From: Oscillospiraceae bacterium
Lineage (GTDB): Bacteria; Bacillota; Clostridia; Oscillospirales; Ruminococcaceae
Direction of reading: 5' to 3'
DNA: 9,996 nucleotides
Assembly (NCBI GenBank): GCA_016303235.1
Contig: JAEDMB010000067.1
Span: 1 to 9,996 of the forward strand
Shown here: positions 6,748 to 9,996 of the stretch, in pieces
Position numbering within the stretch: the first letter of the stretch is position 1
Layout of the letters: each line of letters begins with the position of its first letter
Notes under the pieces: generated by a model
The model's database searches: none
Seen by the model: the letters and a program-made list of their open reading frames with translations, nothing else
What the model was told of the DNA's origin: nothing
Made by a program: the position numbers and the translations under genes

Positions 6748-7726
6748 TGCATTCGGGGGCGATAACGCTCCGCTTGAAGTTCTCAAGGGCTGTGAGAGAG
6801 CAGTCAGGGAACTTGATGTTGAAATAATACTTACAGGAAATCAGGATATAATAAAGAAGTGTGCAGAGGATAATAATATCAGTCTTGACAAAATGGAAAT
6901 AGTCCATACAGATGAAGTCTTTGATATTCATGAAGAACCTTCCAAAATAGTCAAAACCGGAAAAAATACTTCACTTGCTGTCGGTTTGCAGTATCTTCGT
7001 GACGGAAAGGGTGATGCCTTTTTATCTGCCGGAAGTACGGGTGCATTAGTAGTAGGAGCTACTATGATTGCAAAGAGAATAAAAGGTGTAAAGCGTGTTG
7101 CACTTGCTCCGGTAATGCCTTCCGCAAAAGGCTACTTTATGTTGCTTGATGCCGGAGCTAATACGGAATGTCGTCCCGAAATGCTTGAACAGTTCGGACT
7201 TATGGGAAGTGCATACATGTCCAATGTTATGGGAATTAAAAATCCTAAGATTGCTCTTGCTAATATAGGTGCGGAGGAAACCAAGGGCAGAGAACTTGAA
7301 CTCGAAACCTATAAGCTTTTAAAAAATTCTCCCGTAAATTTTATAGGTAATATAGAGGCAAGAGATATTCCGAACGGTGATGTTGATGTAGTAATTGCGG
7401 ACGGATACACCGGAAATATGCTTTTAAAGCTTTATGAGGGTATGGGCAGATTCTTTGCAAATAAGGTAAAGGAAATTTTCTCCGGATTTACGGGACTTCT
7501 TTCGGGACTTCTGATATTGAAAAAGATAAAGCTTTTCAAAAAACAGATGGATTATAAGGAAGTCGGCGGAGCAGTTCTTCTCGGAGTTTCAAGACCGGTT
7601 ATAAAAGCTCATGGAAGTTCCGATGCGAATGCGTTTTTTAATGCAATACGTCAGGCTAAAAAATGCGTTGAGGGAAATGTCGTCGGAAAAATTACGGATT
7701 ACATATCCGCTGATAATAAGGAGTAA
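6731..7726 (+). CDS. plsX: Phosphate acyltransferase PlsX
   Basis: PlsX converts acyl-ACP and phosphate to acyl-phosphate, the donor used by PlsY in the first step of phospholipid synthesis; it is a peripheral membrane protein. I start it at ATG 6731, giving 331 residues, because the product then opens with the canonical MKIIVDAFGGDNAP and GAGGT at 6720-6724 lies 6 nt upstream. A TTG at 6704 would add nine residues inside trmFO with no support. Motifs: SAGSTGALVVGA (99-110), DAGANTECRPEM (140-151), NIGAEETKG (178-186), GNIEARD (206-212), DGYTGNMLLK (224-233) and IKAHGSSDANA (291-301). A hydrophobic stretch at about 249-270 could be the membrane-contacting tip. The trmFO overlap is 17 nt; rnc follows after 6 nt. 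No acyl-carrier-protein gene separates it from rnc, unlike many Firmicutes. Confidence 0.97.
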   Translation: MKIIVDAFGGDNAPLEVLKGCERAVRELDVEIILTGNQDIIKKCAEDNNISLDKMEIVHTDEVFDIHEEPSKIVKTGKNTSLAVGLQYLRDGKGDAFLSAGSTGALVVGATMIAKRIKGVKRVALAPVMPSAKGYFMLLDAGANTECRPEMLEQFGLMGSAYMSNVMGIKNPKIALANIGAEETKGRELELETYKLLKNSPVNFIGNIEARDIPNGDVDVVIADGYTGNMLLKLYEGMGRFFANKVKEIFSGFTGLLSGLLILKKIKLFKKQMDYKEVGGAVLLGVSRPVIKAHGSSDANAFFNAIRQAKKCVEGNVVGKITDYISADNKE

Positions 7727-7732
7727 ACAAAA

Positions 7733-8422
7733 ATGGAAGATATTGAAAAATTTGAGGAAATTTTAAACTATAAATTCAAGGATAAAAGCCTGCTTATTCA
7801 GGCACTTTCACATTCTTCATACGCCAATGAAAAAAAGAAATCAAGAGTCAGCAATGAACGTCTTGAATTTCTCGGTGACAGCGTACTTTCAATAGTAGTT
7901 TCACAGTATCTCTTTGAACATCTTACACATATTGCAGAGGGTGAACTGACTAAGCTGAGAGCCTCTCTCGTATGCGAAAAATCACTTTATCTCTTTGCAA
8001 AGCAGATACATCTCGGAGATTTTATTCTTCTCGGAAAGGGTGAAGAAAATACTGGAGGCCGTGAAAGAACATCAATACTTGCCGATGCTTTTGAGGCAGT
8101 TATCGGTGCAATATTCCTTGACGGCGGTCTTGAATCTGCATCAAAGCATATATTGAGATTTATTCCGGAGGACATTCAGCGTCTGAAAAAACCGGCATTC
8201 AGTGATTTTAAAACTATTCTGCAGGAAATAGTTCAGAAAAATCCTGAGGAAAAAGCTGAATATGTTCTTGCAGGCGAAGAAGGTCCTGACCATGACAAAA
8301 GATTTGTAGTTGAAGTGCATTTAAATTCAAACGTAATCGGTGAGGGAACAGGCAAAAGTAAAAAGGAAGCCGAACAGATGGCTGCTAAACAGGCTCTGGA
8401 GCTTATGGGATATGAAACATAA
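7733..8422 (+). CDS. rnc: Ribonuclease III
   Basis: RNase III cuts double-stranded RNA, notably in rRNA precursors and structured mRNAs. The 229-residue protein is of usual size. The nuclease domain (about 1-150) has the signature NERLEFLGDSVL (41-52) with Glu42 and Asp49, and DAFEAVIGAIFLDGG (118-132) with Asp118 and Glu121; these match the four acidic residues that hold two Mg ions in each active site of the dimer. The double-stranded-RNA-binding domain spans about 157-226 and ends with the helix GKSKKEAEQMAAKQALEL. AAGGAG at 7718-7723, inside the last codons of plsX, lies 9 nt before ATG. The 3' end overlaps the radical SAM gene by 11 nt. The rnc-smc neighbourhood is a conserved Firmicutes feature. 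Confidence 0.98.
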   Translation: MEDIEKFEEILNYKFKDKSLLIQALSHSSYANEKKKSRVSNERLEFLGDSVLSIVVSQYLFEHLTHIAEGELTKLRASLVCEKSLYLFAKQIHLGDFILLGKGEENTGGRERTSILADAFEAVIGAIFLDGGLESASKHILRFIPEDIQRLKKPAFSDFKTILQEIVQKNPEEKAEYVLAGEEGPDHDKRFVVEVHLNSNVIGEGTGKSKKEAEQMAAKQALELMGYET

Positions 8423-9485
8423 TAATATTTCAATTTTTATTCCACATATAGGCTGTCCGCATATGTGCAGTTTCTGCAATCAGCATACTATTAGCGGAAC
8501 GCAGAAAGCTCCCTCTCCCGATGAAGTCAAAAAAATATGTGAACAGGCATACAATGAAATTCCCGAAAAATCCGGTTCTGAAATAGCATTTTTCGGCGGA
8601 AGCTTTACTGCTGTTCCACGTGAATATATGCTTGAACTCCTTGAAAGTGTTCAGGAGTTCATAGGCGGAAACGGATTCAAGGGAATACGCATTTCAACCC
8701 GTCCTGACTGTATCAATACTGAAATACTTGATATTCTGAAAAAATATCATGTTACATCAATTGAACTCGGAGCTCAGTCGATGAGTAATAAGGTTCTTGA
8801 ATCCAATGAAAGAGGTCATACGGCAGAAGATGTTTTCAAAGCAAGCGAACTGATACGTCAGTACGGTTTTGAACTCGGCTTGCAGATGATGATAGGTCTT
8901 TATCAAAGCAACGGTAATGATGAATATGATACAATGAATAAAATCATTGAAATTCACCCCGATACAGTCAGAATTTATCCCGTTGTAATTCTTAAGGGAA
9001 CTAAGCTTGCTGAACTCTATGAATCAGGAAAGTACGAACTTTTCTGCGGTGAAGATGAAAAATTTGATTTTCAGGACGTTGTCGAAGTTACTGCAACGAT
9101 GATGGAAATGTTTGAGCAGAATAGTATAAAAGTAATAAAATGCGGACTTCATGCAAGCGAATTTGTTGAAAAGGATATGATTGGCGGATTTTATCACCCT
9201 GCATTCCGTGAACTTTGCGAGAGTGAAATATATAAACATCTTATCTATGAAAAGCTTTTTGAAATGGCTGATTTGAATCGTCCTCAGAAATATGATGAAT
9301 CTGAGACAGGAAAAAAGCTTGAAAAATTACATGGAAATCATATTTTTGCTGTCAATCCGAAGTGTATCAGCAAGGCTGTCGGACAGAAAAAAAGCAATAT
9401 TGAATATTTCAGAAATCAGGGAATTAATATAAAAATTATCGGAGATGAAAAAATTCCGAAATATGAGGTAAAAATATGTACTTAA
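8412..9485 (+). CDS. Elp3-like radical SAM protein without acetyltransferase domain
   Basis: This 357-residue protein should bind a [4Fe-4S] cluster and cleave S-adenosylmethionine; substrate unknown. The cluster motif is CPHMCSFCN (Cys15, Cys19, Cys22). Elp3-type features follow: FFGGSFTAVP (60-69), ISTRPDCI (94-101), ELGAQSM (118-124), NERGHTAEDV (132-141) and LQMMIGL (157-163). Elp3 proper has a C-terminal GNAT acetyltransferase domain for tRNA wobble-uridine work; this protein is too short and shows none. Instead residues about 311-357 resemble a KH-type RNA-binding element. I start it at ATG 8412: GGAG at 8398-8401 lies 10 nt upstream, and the cluster motif then follows immediately. An upstream start at 8340 would lie within rnc. 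It overlaps rnc by 11 nt and smc by 10 nt. Clostridia commonly hold such a gene between rnc and smc; an RNA modification role is inference. Confidence 0.88.
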   Translation: MKHNNISIFIPHIGCPHMCSFCNQHTISGTQKAPSPDEVKKICEQAYNEIPEKSGSEIAFFGGSFTAVPREYMLELLESVQEFIGGNGFKGIRISTRPDCINTEILDILKKYHVTSIELGAQSMSNKVLESNERGHTAEDVFKASELIRQYGFELGLQMMIGLYQSNGNDEYDTMNKIIEIHPDTVRIYPVVILKGTKLAELYESGKYELFCGEDEKFDFQDVVEVTATMMEMFEQNSIKVIKCGLHASEFVEKDMIGGFYHPAFRELCESEIYKHLIYEKLFEMADLNRPQKYDESETGKKLEKLHGNHIFAVNPKCISKAVGQKKSNIEYFRNQGINIKIIGDEKIPKYEVKICT

Positions 9486-9996
9486 AATCACTCGAAATAC
9501 AGGGATTCAAATCATTTCCCGATAAAATAAGCCTTAATTTCGATAAAGGTCTTACTGCTGTTGTAGGGCCTAACGGAAGCGGTAAAAGCAATATCGGCGA
9601 TGCAGTACGCTGGGTGCTCGGTGAACAGTCTACAAAAACATTGCGTGGAAACAAAATGGAGGATATTATATTTTCCGGAACAGTTTCACGAAAGCCTATG
9701 GGATTTGCATGCGTTACGCTTAATATAGACAATTCCGACAAGACAATTTCCGATTGTGATGATATGATTTCAGTCACAAGAAAACTATATCGCAGTGGTG
9801 AAAGCGAATACAGAATAAACGGAAAATCCGTCAGATTAAAGGATATAAACGAACTCTTTATGGATACGGGTTTAGGACGTGACGGATATTCTATCATAGG
9901 TCAGGGGAAAATTGCTGAAATAGTCAGTGCAAGAAGTACCGAAAGAAGAAGTATTTTTGAAGAAGCTTCCGGAATTTCAAAATTCCGCTACAAAAA
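9476..9996 (+). CDS. smc: Chromosome partition protein SMC, N-terminal part (runs off the window)
   Basis: SMC is the ATPase core of the bacterial condensin that organises and segregates chromosomes with ScpA and ScpB. Only 173 codons of an expected ~1,190 are present, with no stop before the window edge. The N-terminal head shows MYLKSLEIQGFKSFPDK at the start, the Walker A loop GPNGSGKSN (31-39), DAVRWVLGEQS (42-52), the Q-loop region GYSIIGQGKIAEI (137-149) and FEEASGISKFRYK (161-173), where the head passes into the first coiled coil. TGAGGT at 9464-9469 lies 6 nt before ATG, inside the radical SAM gene, which it overlaps by 10 nt. Nothing in the visible part departs from the family. Confidence 0.97.
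   Translation, partial: MYLKSLEIQGFKSFPDKISLNFDKGLTAVVGPNGSGKSNIGDAVRWVLGEQSTKTLRGNKMEDIIFSGTVSRKPMGFACVTLNIDNSDKTISDCDDMISVTRKLYRSGESEYRINGKSVRLKDINELFMDTGLGRDGYSIIGQGKIAEIVSARSTERRSIFEEASGISKFRYK

Noticed and set aside
8340..8411. Longer N-terminus (24 residues) for the radical SAM protein
   Set aside because: The extension overlaps the RNA-binding domain of rnc in another frame, has an unrelated Arg/Trp-rich composition, and the good GGAG site fits ATG 8412.
9436..9897. Antisense open frame of 153 codons over the start of smc
   Set aside because: It is opposite the conserved SMC head and the translation shows no family features.

Overview
The window is a compact block of housekeeping genes from a Gram-positive bacterium. 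The gene content and order (infC-rpmI-rplT, dprA-topA-trmFO, plsX-rnc-smc), strong GGAGG Shine-Dalgarno sites, an AT-rich base composition and the folate-dependent TrmFO enzyme point to the Firmicutes. Protein flavour suggests Clostridia, most likely a Ruminococcus-like member of the Oscillospirales. That genus-level guess is inference and was not checked by any search. All ten genes are on the + strand and nearly every base is coding.

Region 1 (1-1290) is the IF3-L35-L20 operon. A strong hairpin plus U-tract sits just before infC, where Firmicutes usually carry an L20-responsive attenuator. IF3 itself probably starts at an AUU codon. A terminator closes the operon after rplT.

Region 2 (1309-3253) is a two-gene unit: a SpoU/TrmH-family RNA 2'-O-methyltransferase (YsgA-like) overlapping dprA by 8 nt. 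DprA loads RecA on incoming single-stranded DNA.

Region 3 (3254-9996) starts with a TATAAT-type promoter before topA and runs on as a tightly packed chain: topA, trmFO, plsX, rnc, an Elp3-like radical SAM gene and smc, which leaves the window. Intergenic gaps are 3 to 6 nt or negative (overlaps of 17, 11 and 10 nt). Translational coupling and one long transcript are therefore likely. The unit mixes DNA topology and chromosome condensation (TopA, SMC), tRNA and rRNA maturation (TrmFO, RNase III, perhaps the radical SAM protein) and phospholipid initiation (PlsX).

I see no mobile element, CRISPR array, tRNA, rRNA, phage gene or defence system. No wholly new system is evident. The points most worth a second look are the AUU start of infC with its attenuator, the radical SAM protein that lacks the Elp3 acetyltransferase domain but ends in a KH-like segment, an 18-bp in-frame direct repeat in the topA zinc-ribbon region, and over-representation of the palindrome TTCCGGAA.
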